DNA of 64,000 nucleotides. Source: Enchytraeus crypticus. Lineage: Eukaryota > Annelida > Clitellata > Enchytraeida > Enchytraeidae. Both the position numbers and the translations under genes were made by a program. The DNA is taken from contig CAJHZI010000647.1 in the NCBI GenBank assembly GCA_905160935.1, positions 870,001 to 934,000 of the forward strand, given 5' to 3'. The notes below the pieces were generated by a model that was not told where the DNA came from, searched no databases, and saw only the letters and a program-made list of their open reading frames with translations. Shown here one piece after another: positions 28,986-39,402 of this stretch (positions are counted from its first letter, which is position 1; the number at the start of each line of letters is the position of its first letter).

Positions 28986-31900
28986 AATTATATATTGCGT
29001 AATGTTACATATATATTATGATTTTTTATTATTACTATTAATAATTGTATTATTATTATTATTATTTATGCGATTATTTATTATTATTTAACGTTTTAGT
29101 ATTATTGTTGTATATGAATATCGCGTTGATTATGTTGAATTAAACTGTAACTAGTTTACTTAAATATAACTAGTTCATTTTCATTTACAAAATATTTCTA
29201 TTATTTCACAATAATATCGTTAATTAACGTTATCCTTGTATGAGAAAGCGAATTTGGTCATTTATTATTATTAATATATCATGCTTATATTTAATAGTCA
29301 AATTTAAAAATGTTTTACTACTTTGTCTTGTGCACTAAAATACCAAATTTCTATGTCTTCTTCAGTGCACTACCGAGTGGCAAGTTCATATTCATACTCA
29401 AAGTCTCTTTTCTCGCTCCATAAGAGCACTCCTTAGATCAACAAGTTAATCCCTTCACAAAGTCTATGCCTTATCCATATCTTATGTAGCCTATTGCTTG
29501 GGAATTTATGTTAATTCTTGAATTTACGTTGATGAGTAAAATTGTTTTTAAGTTATCACAGAATACATGTTTATTTATCTTGAACAGTGTTATTCTAGAC
29601 AACATTGAATTTCATGGCAGTGTGAAATTATTTATTTTTGAATTGCTAGAAATAATTACTTATTTTTATAGACATTACAGTTAGCACTTTGTCATTATTT
29701 GAGCGGTGGTCCTATTTTGAAATACTCATGTATACCTCTGGAACTTTTATCATATTTCTTACATTGCTTATTTTACACGTGTTTCTTAATATAAACGTTT
29801 TTCGTCAAAATAGTAACAATATTTTTGTTAATTCTAACTCATTAAATCTGATTTCCTGAAGTTATTGTTTAGAATATGAGGTAATTTTACCAAGTGGCAA
29901 ACATTTGCAAAGTTATGAAAAAAACAAGCTCTCGTTAGCTAGTGATCTTTTAGCTTAGATGATGGGCATGAGCTTCAGAGTCTGGAGACCAAGATTTAAA
30001 TATCAGATCAGTCAGCAGTGAGTAAGCACTAGGCCAGTGTAGGACTAGATTTAAATCTGTTCTGGTTGCTTTGTTCTGTCTCATCTCACATTGCAACGAT
30101 TGTGATTTTTTCTCGTTCATATAAATTACACACATGACATACCGCATGTGCTACATGGTTTCCTTTTTCAGTTGCAGTTTTTGTAGTTTCGTTATTTCCT
30201 CGATTTCTCTCCATGGTTATTAGTAATCGTTGCCTTTTGTTTTGCGCATCAATTGCAGCCGGCGCGGATTTAGGAATAACCTTTCAACAATCTCGGGATT
30301 TTTTTAATTCGGGGCTCTCAACACTCGGTATTCCATGGTGGTACCCACAAAATACTGTCCGGGCACGATATAGCTTTTGCATTTTTCTTAATAATTATAA
30401 ACATGCAGTGTTTTCAATTATATAGTGTAAACACTTGTAGCAGTAAAAGTTAAAAAATTAAAGTCATACAACATAGCGGAAGTTGAATAATTATTGTTTG
30501 AAAATCTTCAAGTATTGAATAGACATCAGACAATCACAAAAGAGCTGAAAAGATGGCAGAGACTGCATACTTGACTTGATTATTCAAAACGACCGTCGCA
30601 TTCGAAAAGATAGTAGTTGAAATCAGCATGAATTTGTTTTTTAACGAAATAAAAAAGCTAATGTTAACGTCAGTTTCCTCACTCAAAAGCGACGTCAGTG
30701 ACCGGCGAGCCCAGACTTTGAACCCCACACATACTGATTCGTGGTCGAATATCGGATATTCGATATTATATATATTATAGCTTTCTGGGGTTTCTATTTG
30801 ATCGTTTTGTGTATCAATGATATATTTGACGATCCAAGACCATGGATTGCTGTACTTTTAATCTGTGTGTCTTTTTAAAGCTAGCGTTGCGAGAAATCAT
30901 TATGGATTAACTTGGATGTTTTTATGATGTAGTCGACGACGCCAAGACTCTGGAAGAGGATGCCGTGATGCTACAGATCATCGAGGGCTACTGCACCAGC
31001 ACCAAAGCTCGACAGACTGTTAACTCATGTATGTAGCAGAACTACACAATCTTTAGTTTTCTATAATATTCATTGCTATACATTGAATCATCATCATCCT
31101 CCCTGGAATCCAAGTTTAACCAGGGTCGGGATACAAATAGGCTGTCTCAAATCCTCTCATTGCTATACATTGAATATTAATGGAAAAATAAAAGAAAAAG
31201 TCTGATTATTATTATTACGACTATTATAAAATATTCATTGTCAGAGTCTGCGAGAAAGCTGACTATGAGTATGAGCTATACATTTTGTTTTCCCGTGATG
31301 TGTCCGGGACACTTAAGAATAGACTAACCATAACTGTACTTGTCGTAAGAGACGATTAAGCAAAAAATGAGGAAAGCAATGGAAACCATCTCAGAAGCCA
31401 TATTATTCTCAAGCTATAGGCTACATTAAGTTGTGGATTAGGCATACTTATTGTGAGGGGATTAATTCGTTGATCAGTGCTGATTATGAAGTGCTTATTA
31501 AGTGCTGTTTATGGAGCGTGAAAGGCAGCAGTGAGTAGGAATATGTACCTTAGACATGCTAATTGGTAGAACGCTAGAGAAGGATACATTACATAGCTTT
31601 GTAATTTAAATTCGCCGACTGCATCATCGGAGACTCTTTCTCCTGACTATTTCAATAACTACAGTTTATTTCTAGTTACACAACGTAGCATTTGGGGTGT
31701 ACTGGGTGAGCCAATTAGTCTGTTAACTTAGTCTTGTACAATTTTGTTCAAATGGATTATTATGTGATTGTTTTGAACGATTACTTTAATTTGCTTTCAT
31801 TTGTTAAGAGAATTAATAGCATACCTTGCTACTAATAAGCAGTAATTTCGTCTGGACTGTCGCTGATGATACCTTTATACCAAGGAAGAGACCGTTAAAC

Positions 31901-34900
31901 TTGTACTTGTAGTTTTAGAGTTAGAACTATTCAATATCACATTGTATTGTGTTGACCAATGTTACTATGATCGATGGGACAAAACAGTGGACTTGGCTAA
32001 GATTCGTAAAATAACTCAGGCAGAATTGCGTAAAGATCTGTGGGACGGTAGGTCTGGCTATTGTAGCGAGTTGTCGTCAGGCTTATTGACACGTTTACTG
32101 TATTCATTTGACACGTTTAGAATTGACATTGTATTAGTTTGTGAACACCTTTTGTTTTTAAAGCACTATCATTAGCAGCCTGATCCTAATTACAGATGTG
32201 TCATTTTTTATTATTCTATGGATTTTTTGTTTGAAAATTGTGTTCTGGTTGTGTATCTATTTTAAATATGATTAAATTTATAATTTAGTTTTATTTAAAA
32301 TATTTTTGTTATTTCTTTGTGTCCTGATTTATATGTTATTTTGGATATTCTGCATTATCTACAAAAATGAAGAGTTTTATAAAGATAAGTGGATTAAAGA
32401 AAAGATTTTACTTAAATTATTTTTCTTTTACAAAAAAGAAGATCTAATCCGAAGTTGCTCTCACGCCATTAGTATTAATAAAATAACTTCATCTATTAAA
32501 TGTCCCTTTGAATGCGGTAGCTCGCTTTACAATTACTACTATTTTTTATATTCATGGCTGTAATACTCCTGTAAATAAATAAAATCAAAAAATAGATATT
32601 AGTATGTTAAAAATAACTGACAGTGAAAAATGCTAGTACTTGTCATGAATCGTATTTAATCTGCATAGTTTGCAGTGACATTTCTGTGAATAACTGCGGA
32701 AATAAATTGCATTTAGCTCTCTGGGCTATTCATAATTTCTGCTATGCCTATTGGAAATTATTCTTTCGAAGATAATGATATTATTTTTTATAAATGCTAC
32801 CAAGTACTTTCAAGAAAACTGTTGCTATTAATATTACTTTTAGCACCATCGATTATTGCTTTTGCTATTATTTTATACTCAGATGGCATCAGTGTTAGTC
32901 TTGTCTTGATTTAGTCTGAATTTAATGCTTTTGTTGTTTCGATTTTAGTTTGCCTAGATTTACTTATATGTAATTGTAGAGTATTATACTCAAAAACGTT
33001 TATCCGGGGTAATTCTGGTTTTTTTCGATATTCTAAGTTTTAGAAGAAAGCAGACATTCAGTTTTTGTTAATATGATTTTACTAGTAGGCTTAGTAATAT
33101 TTTCTGTGGTGTGATATAGACCTTTTCAGGTGACTGTAATTTTCGTTGTGTAAATTACTTAACAGAGTTTATGTCAGTACTATATCAAAGTGTTTGATAG
33201 TAATAATTGTGCGTGGGCTGATGATGAATGTTAAAATAGTTAAATATGTCCTTCGTAACAATTTTTACAAATTTAAATATAATACGAACATCTAAAGTAG
33301 TTAGATCAAAAGTAAATCTAGCAGAATAATTCATTTACAAAAATCTCCTTAAAGAGAGAGAGATATGCGTTTATTTTCAGCATCAACACCAAATCACTGA
33401 CAAACAACATACGTGTAAAAATTGTTAGATACTAGCAAAAGAAATCATACAAAAATCAAATGAAATCAAATGTTATTCTTCTCTGACCGTTTTTGATCAT
33501 CGGACTGGCTTTCGTTTAGGACTTTACGTCTCCTCAACGCATTTCTTCTGCGGATTGGTCTAGGTGAATTTATCTGTAGTGATGTGTGCTGTGGGGACGT
33601 CCCTGACATCATTCCTGGATGAAGAAACGGACATTAAACCTTTACCATTGTTATTATTTCAGCTCTGCTAGAAAATCCGCAAGTCCTGATTGCGGAGGAG
33701 GAGAAAATCATTATAGAAGAGATGAAGGGAAACCAGACTGTCGTTGAAGAGAAGTACGAATTACTGCAGCGATATTTCATTCTAGTCTGCTTAGTGTACT
33801 GATATATTATATATTATATTTATGATATTATATGAAGTATCACAAATATAATACAAAATTATATAGGGTGTCGCATAAGTTCGTATACCGTTTTCAAATT
33901 GCATTAACTCTGGAACTACTTAACCGTTTTAAACCAAATTTGGACAGTATGTAGACACGATAAATAAAATATATGGGTACAATTTAATTTGTAATCGTAC
34001 AAGTAATTAAGTAGAAACTGAAATTTTTCTGAATGACGTCACATTTTCGCAAAAACTAATATTTTATAGTATTTCCTTTTTGCTTAATGACAGCGAGTAT
34101 TCTATCCGGCATAGATTTGATTAATGTCTGAAGTATTTCCACTTTCACTGATCTCCAAGCTTGTTGTAGACGACGTTTCAGCTGCACAACATTCGTGGGC
34201 TCTGGATCGCGGTAGACACTAAACGACAGAATACTCCACAGGTTCTCGATAGGAGAAAGGTCTGGAGAGTTCGGTGGCCAGTCCTTCGGCTTAATGTACG
34301 ATGGAATGTTGTCTTCCAACCATCTTGTTGTTTTGGCTGATGTATGACATCTTGCACCATCCTGTTGAAAGATGCCAAGGTCATTGTCATTGAACAGCTT
34401 TACTCGAGTAACGTTGCCGCCGGTTACGATTCTTTGAAACGCTGGCTTGACGAGTTTATCCAGTATGTTTACAATGTAATAATCCGAGTTAAGTCGTGTA
34501 CCGTTCGGAATGAAGTGCAGACTCGTTAATCCGTGTGCAGTCATTCCGCCCCAAACCATAACCGAGGGACTGAACTTCATTTGAGCAGCGGGAGGAACAT
34601 TACTCTCCTGTGATCCCCACACAGTGTCGTTCTTGGGATTGGGTATGTAAAACACTTTGAAGGGTGACTCGTCAGTAAACAGAACATTTGACCAATCCTG
34701 AACAGTCCAATTACGATGATCACGCGCAAACTTAATACGTTTCACCTTGTGAGCATCAGTCAACAGTGGAATTTTTTTGCGACGCCAGTTCTTCCACTTC
34801 AGGTCATTAACCATGTATCTGCGAATTGTGTCCTTAGAAGCACGTTCATTACGAATTTTCAGTTGATTTGAAATACGGCGCAAACTCTGTCCACGTCTGT

Positions 34901-36237
34901 ATTTTGCGGATTGGATGAGACGCTTGGCTGTATTAGACAGTATCTTCGGACGTCCACTACGTTTCATATCCACTAGTTTTTCGTCAAATTTGCTTCGACC
35001 TACCCACTTCGTAACCCAACACTTACTCCGATTTAACTTTTGTGCAATACATTTATGCGAATATCCTTCTTTAGCCAATACTACTGCCTGTGCACGTAAT
35101 TGTATTATTTTAATTTTATCCATATTATAAATTATACGCGGCCTCATCGAACAATAACATTGACACGTTGATTAGCCTTGACTGCGGTCCTGGACGACAA
35201 CATCAGGTAATTTCCAGGCACGCGCTGCATGCAGCCACAGCGTGTCTCTAGCTGCGCCAGTCAGAAAATGGGTCACATTGCGCGACAGCGCCGTGTGACG
35301 TCATTTCCAGGTCTAATGAAAATAAACTTGCACCAACATCTAATTCACATCTATTATACACGAATACGAAATTTTATGAACATGCGACCTTTACTAGCCG
35401 AATTACTGCAATTTGAAAACGGTATGCGAACTTATGCGACACCCTATATATTATGTATTATATCTATTGCTTTTGTATTATATTATATGAAATTATCTTT
35501 TGTATCATATATTAAATATCATAAATATCATACAAAATGATATATTATGTATTATATTGATGATTTATTATGTATTATTATGTGTGATATTTATATATTT
35601 TTATATATCTCACTGATGCTTCAGATCTACTATTAGTATTCCACTCCTGTAATTGTAATAGAAAACGATTTTCTTTGGAATGAAATTGTGCCTAAATCTA
35701 AAATAGTGTATTTTATGCTGCAAACTGTATTGTTTTTAACTTTGCCTTTGTGTATTTTTTCAGAACACTGGTGGATACTGTTTACTCATTGAAGGATCAA
35801 GTTAAAGAACTAAAACAGGTAACTTGTTTTTAAGGACAAAGGCTGTTACTCCTTTATGGTAAGTCCTTTATCGTAACTTTATTGTATACCTAGCACGGGT
35901 AACTTTGCAACCGTGTTAATAATTCAGAAGACCTCTGGTTAAATGTTACTCTCCTTTGGCTACGATTTTCTTATTTAAATTTACGCCATTTTACAGATGG
36001 ACTGAAATGTGATTGATTATTGATTGATTGTTTAAGTGACTGATTGATTGATTAAGTAATTGATTGATTGATTGATTGATTGATCTATAGGAGCAGCAGC
36101 GGCTGAGGAAGGACCTGGACAATGAGAGGAGAGCGAGGAAGAGACTAGAGCTGATGCTGAGGCAGTCGCTCAAGTCCATCGACGAGAACACGTTTGAGTC
36201 GAACGATACGTTAACCAACGCGAATGGAAATACCTAA
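12968..36237 (+). CDS. ARHGEF7: beta-PIX/Cool-1 Rho guanine-nucleotide exchange factor, 17 coding exons
   Basis: Rac/Cdc42 exchange factor that binds PAK through its SH3 domain and GIT proteins through its C-terminal part, at focal adhesions and synapses. Exons: 12968-13048, 13970-14096, 15387-15475, 16367-16461, 17614-17709, 18411-18533, 19243-19381, 20562-20621, 21110-21190, 21870-22019, 22345-22426, 23399-23547, 26946-27222, 30933-31028, 33663-33753, 35764-35818, 36091-36237. All are GT-AG with consistent phases, giving 645 residues, the size of human beta-PIX. Order: SH3 ([38 protein letters not shown]), DH (ITTEKEF through [20 protein letters not shown]), PH ([15 protein letters not shown]), a Pro-rich stretch ([11 protein letters not shown]), GIT-binding [32 protein letters not shown], and a C-terminal coiled coil ([18 protein letters not shown] onward). 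There is no calponin-homology exon. The end of exon 12 could also be 23526. The start ATG has G at -3 and G at +4. The protein ends NANGNT and lacks the mammalian ETNL PDZ ligand. Confidence 0.93.
16783..17240. repeat. 19-bp minisatellite, about 24 copies
   Basis: Unit GTGACCTCTGAGCCGTGTA with few variants (GTGAA for GTGTA, GAACC, GCCTTG), in PIX intron 4. Because 19 is not a multiple of 3, it reads as a false 151-residue frame with a 19-residue period on the minus strand. Confidence 0.95.
18528..18870. repeat. tandem duplication at the exon 6 donor of PIX
   Basis: Two copies, period about 174 bp, both starting TAAGAAGTTAGATTCTAACT. The first contains the real exon end and donor (18533/18534). 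The second (from 18702) repeats the donor sequence without an open exon before it. Confidence 0.88.
21475..21695 (+). repeat. dispersed repeat I, copy 1
   Basis: Shares blocks with 30118-30340: CACACACATGA, CATGCTACA, TTTCCTC-rich middle, ATTGCAGCC, AGAATAACC, CGGGAT and TCAACACTC. In PIX intron 9. Class unknown. Confidence 0.6.
23915..24198 (-). repeat. family C SINE-like repeat, full length, minus strand
   Basis: The minus strand reads from CCCCGTGTTGTGTCCGGATT to a 3' end of GGGATTGAAGGGAAGATGAT repeats, about 284 bp. It forms a nested pair with the plus copy at 24470-24700. Confidence 0.75.
24470..24700 (+). repeat. family C SINE-like repeat
   Basis: Begins GTGTTGTGTCCGGATTGCTG and ends in a GAT-rich tail. 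Internal blocks GGACTGCACCTCTC, CAAACCAACGTCAGAAAGGC and TAGGCTCCTGAAATTGTT recur in every full copy. Partial copies: 1093-1300, 18265-18356 and 22567-22640 (plus), and 19400-19452, 19905-20003, 23584-23690 and 31088-31165 (minus). Confidence 0.75.
24741..24867. repeat. (TA)n tract before the LINE
   Basis: Nearly pure TA dinucleotides. Other long tracts: 2970-3060, 23170-23235, 26485-26765, 28905-28980, 40818-40905, 49148-49330, 55530-55715, 63468-63520, 63575-63606 and 63742-63780. These are common assembly weak points. Confidence 0.95.
24865..26490 (+). mobile_element. LINE (non-LTR retrotransposon) reverse-transcriptase fragment
   Basis: 5'-truncated LINE in PIX intron 12, with (TA)n tracts on both sides. 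The frame from about 24869 gives [31 protein letters not shown] and [15 protein letters not shown]. After a frame change near 25262-25300 it continues with [16 protein letters not shown] (YADD active site), EIRYLGLIL and LYGSEC. A 281-bp SINE interrupts it, after which the C-terminal frame ([17 protein letters not shown] to 26342) resumes. The 3' end AATAAAGC runs into (TA)n. The YADD order and the LRKSGIGC-like block suggest a Jockey/CR1-type clade. It is dead through truncation, the frame change and the nested SINE. Confidence 0.85.
25700..25980 (-). mobile_element. SINE-like element, family G, inserted in the LINE
   Basis: A 281-bp insert interrupts the LINE frame between LYGSECV and EMSKSV. 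The 10-bp host sequence CTGAATGTGT is repeated at 25690-25699 and 25981-25990 as a target duplication. Read on the minus strand, the element ends in a (GAA)n tail. The inner block (TTTGTGAAGGGATTAACTTG, TCTAAGGAGTGCTCTTATGG) recurs elsewhere in the window. This is the best-bounded copy of the family. Confidence 0.85.
26788..26917 (+). repeat. family A SINE-like repeat beside PIX exon 13
   Basis: Well-preserved copy with GGTAAGATACTCGACCGCGG, GGGTTCAAATCCTGGGCTCG and GAGGAAACTGACGTTAACC, ending in TTTACCAGCTTTTT. It lies directly after a (TA)n tract and ends about 28 bases before the exon acceptor at 26945. Confidence 0.8.
27895..28300 (+). repeat. family E repeat with triplicated head
   Basis: A unit of about 80 bp (TGATGGACGATAGATTAATT, TGTCTCAATAGCTCAGTGTG) is tandemly repeated three times and then continues into the rest of a family E element. 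It lies in PIX intron 13. Confidence 0.72.
29352..29507 (-). repeat. family G SINE-like copy, partial
   Basis: The 3' half of the element seen at 25700-25980, very similar in sequence, in a PIX intron. Further partial plus-strand copies lie at 9604-9722, 10935-11025, 20128-20296 and 38795-38908. Confidence 0.75.
30118..30340 (+). repeat. dispersed repeat I, copy 2
   Basis: Counterpart of 21475-21695, about 70-75 percent alike by eye, in PIX intron 13. Confidence 0.6.
30654..30762 (-). repeat. family A SINE-like repeat, minus strand
   Basis: Reverse complement of the core and B box (GTTAACGTCAGTTTCCTCAC, CCCAGACTTTGAACCCC). It lies in PIX intron 13, about 170 bases before exon 14. Confidence 0.72.
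31296..31575 (+). repeat. composite of family C head and family G body
   Basis: Starts with the family C block (TGTGTCCGGGACACTTAAGA) and passes at about 31370 into the family G block (CTCAGAAGCCATATTATTCT to CTAGAGAAGG). It may be a template-switch chimera or one repeat inserted beside the other. Confidence 0.55.
33588..33655 (+). repeat. family D repeat fragment
   Basis: GGGGACGTCCCTGACATCAT and GAAACGGACATTAAACC, ending a few bases before the acceptor of PIX exon 15. The repeat contributes the upstream part of that 3' splice region. Confidence 0.65.
33866..35444 (-). mobile_element. Tc1/mariner-superfamily transposon, DD37E type, apparently whole
   Basis: A 1579-bp element lies in intron 15 of the PIX gene. 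The ends are inverted repeats of about 38 bp starting GGGTGTCGCATAAGTTCG, with one mismatch between the two ends (GTA against GCA). TA flanks both sides (33864-33865 and 35445-35446), the superfamily's usual target duplication. One open frame fills most of the interior. A single open transposase, near-identical ends and no visible decay suggest a recent insertion. Confidence 0.92.
34056..35147 (-). CDS. Tc1-like transposase, DD37E catalytic triad
   Basis: Cut-and-paste transposase of 363 residues (355 if Met9 is the true start). An N-terminal helix-turn-helix covers about residues 10-50 ([19 protein letters not shown]). A GRP-type linker follows (KRSGRPKIL), then a second helix-turn-helix ([10 protein letters not shown] to TIRRYM) and a DDE domain with FTDES (Asp159), FQQDGARCH (Asp263) and [15 protein letters not shown] (Glu301). 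Exactly 37 residues separate Asp263 and Glu301, so this is DD37E rather than the DD34E of Tc1. There is no internal stop, and all three acidic residues are present. The frame opposes the host PIX gene. Confidence 0.93.
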   Translation of the reverse strand: MRPRIIYNMDKIKIIQLRAQAVVLAKEGYSHKCIAQKLNRSKCWVTKWVGRSKFDEKLVDMKRSGRPKILSNTAKRLIQSAKYRRGQSLRRISNQLKIRNERASKDTIRRYMVNDLKWKNWRRKKIPLLTDAHKVKRIKFARDHRNWTVQDWSNVLFTDESPFKVFYIPNPKNDTVWGSQESNVPPAAQMKFSPSVMVWGGMTAHGLTSLHFIPNGTRLNSDYYIVNILDKLVKPAFQRIVTGGNVTRVKLFNDNDLGIFQQDGARCHTSAKTTRWLEDNIPSYIKPKDWPPNSPDLSPIENLWSILSFSVYRDPEPTNVVQLKRRLQQAWRSVKVEILQTLIKSMPDRILAVIKQKGNTIKY

Positions 36238-36945
36238 CCAATATACCAGTGGAAACACCTAGCTGATATACACCTAGCTGATATACCAAATACCTAGCTG
36301 ATATAACAGTGGAAATACGTAGCTGATATAACAGTGGAAACACCTAGCTTGTATAATAGTGGAAACACCTAGCTGATATAACAGTGGAAGCACCTAGCTG
36401 ATATAACAGTGGAAACACCTAGCTTGTATAATAGTGGAAACACCTAGCTGATATACACCTAGCTGATATACACCTAGCTGATATACCAGTGGAAACACCT
36501 AACTGATATACCAGTGGAAACACCTAGCTGATATACCAGTGGAAACACCTAGCTGATATAAACCTAGCTGATATACACCTAGCTGATATACCAAATACCT
36601 AGCTGATATACCAGTGGAAACACCTAACTGATATACCAGTGGAAACACCTAGCTGATATACCAGTGGAAACACCTAGCTGATATAAACCTAGCTGATATA
36701 CACCTAGCTGATATACCAAATACCTAGCTGATATAACAGTGGAAACACCTAGCCGATATACCAGTGGAAACACCTAGCCTGTATAATAGTGGAAACACCT
36801 AGCTGATACAACAGTGGAAACACCTAGCTTGTATAATAGTGGAAACACCTAGCTGATACAACAGTGGAAACACCTAGCTTGTATAATAGTGGAAACACCT
36901 AGCTGATACAACAGTGGAAACACCTAGCTGATATACCATCTTAGT
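36226..36945. repeat. 25-bp minisatellite overlapping the PIX stop codon
   Basis: Unit CCAGTGGAAACACCTAGCTG plus ATATA, about 30 full and shortened copies with higher-order blocks. The first, variant unit is AATGGAAATACCTAACCAAT, whose TAA is the PIX stop codon (36235-36237). The array would lie in the 3' UTR. An AATAAA is present at 37124-37129. Confidence 0.9.
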
Positions 36946-37737
36946 GGCGCATTCCCTGAAATACGGCGATAATATTTGTAATTCTAATTCCTAACCCTCT
37001 ACAGTGCAAATGGTGAATTTGGATGACCCTGTAGCACTATATTTAAGACGTTTGATAGCAAGAATTAGGTACTGAGTTTAAAGTCAGGGCTCGCATGTCA
37101 ATGAAAACTTTGTGAGATGGCTAAATAAAGCTGGGTTTTAGCCTAGGCTAAGCTATTGTCACAAGTTGAGAGTTAAGACTTTCTAAACAATTCTAATAAT
37201 TTTATATACTATTTAAAGCAGACATCTTTATTATTACTTAATTTAATTAGATCTAATAGTACAAGAGCTCCTTTGTTTGAGACAATGACCAGGAATGATC
37301 TCAGAAGTCGACGTTAAACCGTGTTACCAATAATTCAACACTCTTCTTTCGTTGTGCTTTTTGTTCCTTTTTTGGTTTCATATTTCTGTATTCTTTTGTT
37401 TTCTACAAAAAATGGCCTTCAATTTACAATTATAAACTACTAAGGTAGTATTGTCAGTTGTTGTTTGAACTTCTAGTTTTGCTAACAAAGGAAAATCTTA
37501 TACTAATATAATAATACCACATTCTTTATATAAAAAATCAGTGAAAATAAGATCAAGTTTTAGTGAACCTTCGCTGTGTATTGATGTAGTGATAACTGAT
37601 TGTAGATTTTCACATGCTACCAGGTGATTAGGTATTTTTCTGAAGTTCAACCTCTCTTTGTGTGTTCTAGCTTTCTAAGAAATCGTGTAGACATAGCAAA
37701 GTTAAACGAACTATCGCTATAGACTGAAGAGAATAGT

Positions 37738-37965
37738 ATGAAGGGTATGGCGCAGTGGTGGATCGCCTGCCTTTCCAATAGTAGGTCGCTAGTTCGGACA
37801 GCATAAGACGTGGCTTTCTTTCCAGAGAGGCCAATACTGGTTTTACCTAGTTGTGTGCACTTCTTGGTGACTGGCCGATGGATAACCGATTTGAAGGTCC
37901 ATTTCCCATCTAGACCCCTCCGTGTCGATCCATGTGAACATGGCGTCACTTAACATTTTTATTTT
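37738..37965 (+). repeat. tRNA-headed SINE-like repeat J
   Basis: TATGGCGCAGTGGTGGATCG resembles a polymerase III A box and GGTCGCTAGTTCGGAC a B box. The rest (GGCCAATACTGGTTTTACC to CCATGTGAACATGG) is not tRNA-like. A single copy in this window. Confidence 0.55.
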
Positions 37966-38215
37966 AAAAGTAAAGATGCTGATTTTAGAATACTTATTCT
38001 AACCATATAGGATTTACGTCAATTCCCCTAATTTAAAGTTCTTTGTAGGAAAGCGCCTGTAGCACACGTGACTGCAAAGTGATTTTCTCGAACATTTTTA
38101 CGAATACCTACTTTTGAAGGAAAATGCGATCATGTATATCTTATTAACCGGTAAATTTGTTACGTATACTTGGCTATTACTTCAGTATAGCTGTTGAATA
38201 TCGTTGATTGTATGT

Positions 38216-38400
38216 CTAAATAGGTCAGTGTGTAAAGTCTTGTAATTATAAATGAATCTTCCAGAGGTCGTGGGGTCAATTCTCAGGCTAGCTGATCAGA
38301 GAGTAAAATATGGGACATTCAAAAGGCACGGTAACATGGATAATTAACTAAAATGCCGACAATGGCTTAAACATACGGTTGTTGAAGTGATAGATATTAT
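38216..38400 (+). repeat. family E SINE-like repeat
   Basis: CATTCAAAAGGCACGG, GATCAGAGAGTAAAATATGG, AACTAAAATGCCGACAATGG. Intergenic. Confidence 0.65.
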
Positions 38401-39177
38401 TACATACAATCATATAACTGTATTGTGTGTTTAATCACTTCGCTATGAGATTGTGTTTATATCATAACATCAAATACTTCAAGCGTTATCACGTCGTTAA
38501 TACGGCGTCAACACGGCGTTAAATACGTCACCTGAGTGAACAATAAACTCTGACATGTTTGACTCGCTGTAATGTACCTGTAGCGTATGGATAGCATTCT
38601 CTTATTTCTGTGTTCTCTTATCCTTGAATTTTAATAATATCCTATCGTGCTATATAATGAGTTAAAACGAAAATCCTATTAATGATTTCATTATTTAAAC
38701 CATGTATTGCATAATCAAGGCTCATAATTAATTGATTCTAAATTTCATGTATTGCTATATTGTTTTCAAGTTGTATGCTACATACGGACGAGGCCTTTTG
38801 TCAAAGGATTCGCTTGTTGATGAATGGACTGCTTTTTATGGAGCGTTAAAGCAGACTCTGAGTATGAATGTGTGCTTTAGACCTCCAACTTGTCAGAACA
38901 CTAGAAAGAGAGAGAGAGATTGTATTATAAATTTTTTATTTAATTACATATATTCCAGTCGCACATGTTTACACACATTTGTATTTCTGGTGTTAATATT
39001 TTCTTTCAGTAATAAACTGTAATTGATATATTGTAGATAGGCCTAATACTCAATACAGCAAGTACAAATTTTAGAAAAATATCTCAACTCTTAGGTTATT
39101 CTATTAATCTTGATCTGGGATTAGAAATCAAACCTATGAATTCGTGGTCGGATGTTCTATATTCTATTCAAACGATA

Positions 39178-39402
39178 CTTTGATCAACTGAAAGAGATTT
39201 AGCACTAATTTAGTTTAGCTCTGATCTAAGCAATGCTTTGATCAACTGATCTAGGTTTAGCTCTGATCTAAGCAATGCTTTGATCAACTGATCTAGGTTT
39301 AGCACTGATCTAAGCAATGCTTTGATCAACTGATCTAGGTTTAGCTCTGATCTAAGCAATGCTTTGATCAACTGATCTAGGCCTAACACTGATCTAAATG
39401 AA
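39178..39402. repeat. 42-bp minisatellite, about 4.5 copies
   Basis: Unit built on GATCTAAGCAATGCTTTGAT and CAACTGATCTAGGTTTAGC. Intergenic. Confidence 0.9.

Noticed and set aside
31942-32563. Two frames of 77 and 85 codons in PIX intron 14
   Set aside because: No family recognised; may be decayed retroelement sequence, but nothing supports a gene.
37647-37949. 100-codon minus-strand frame
   Set aside because: Runs antisense through SINE J; not a protein I recognise.
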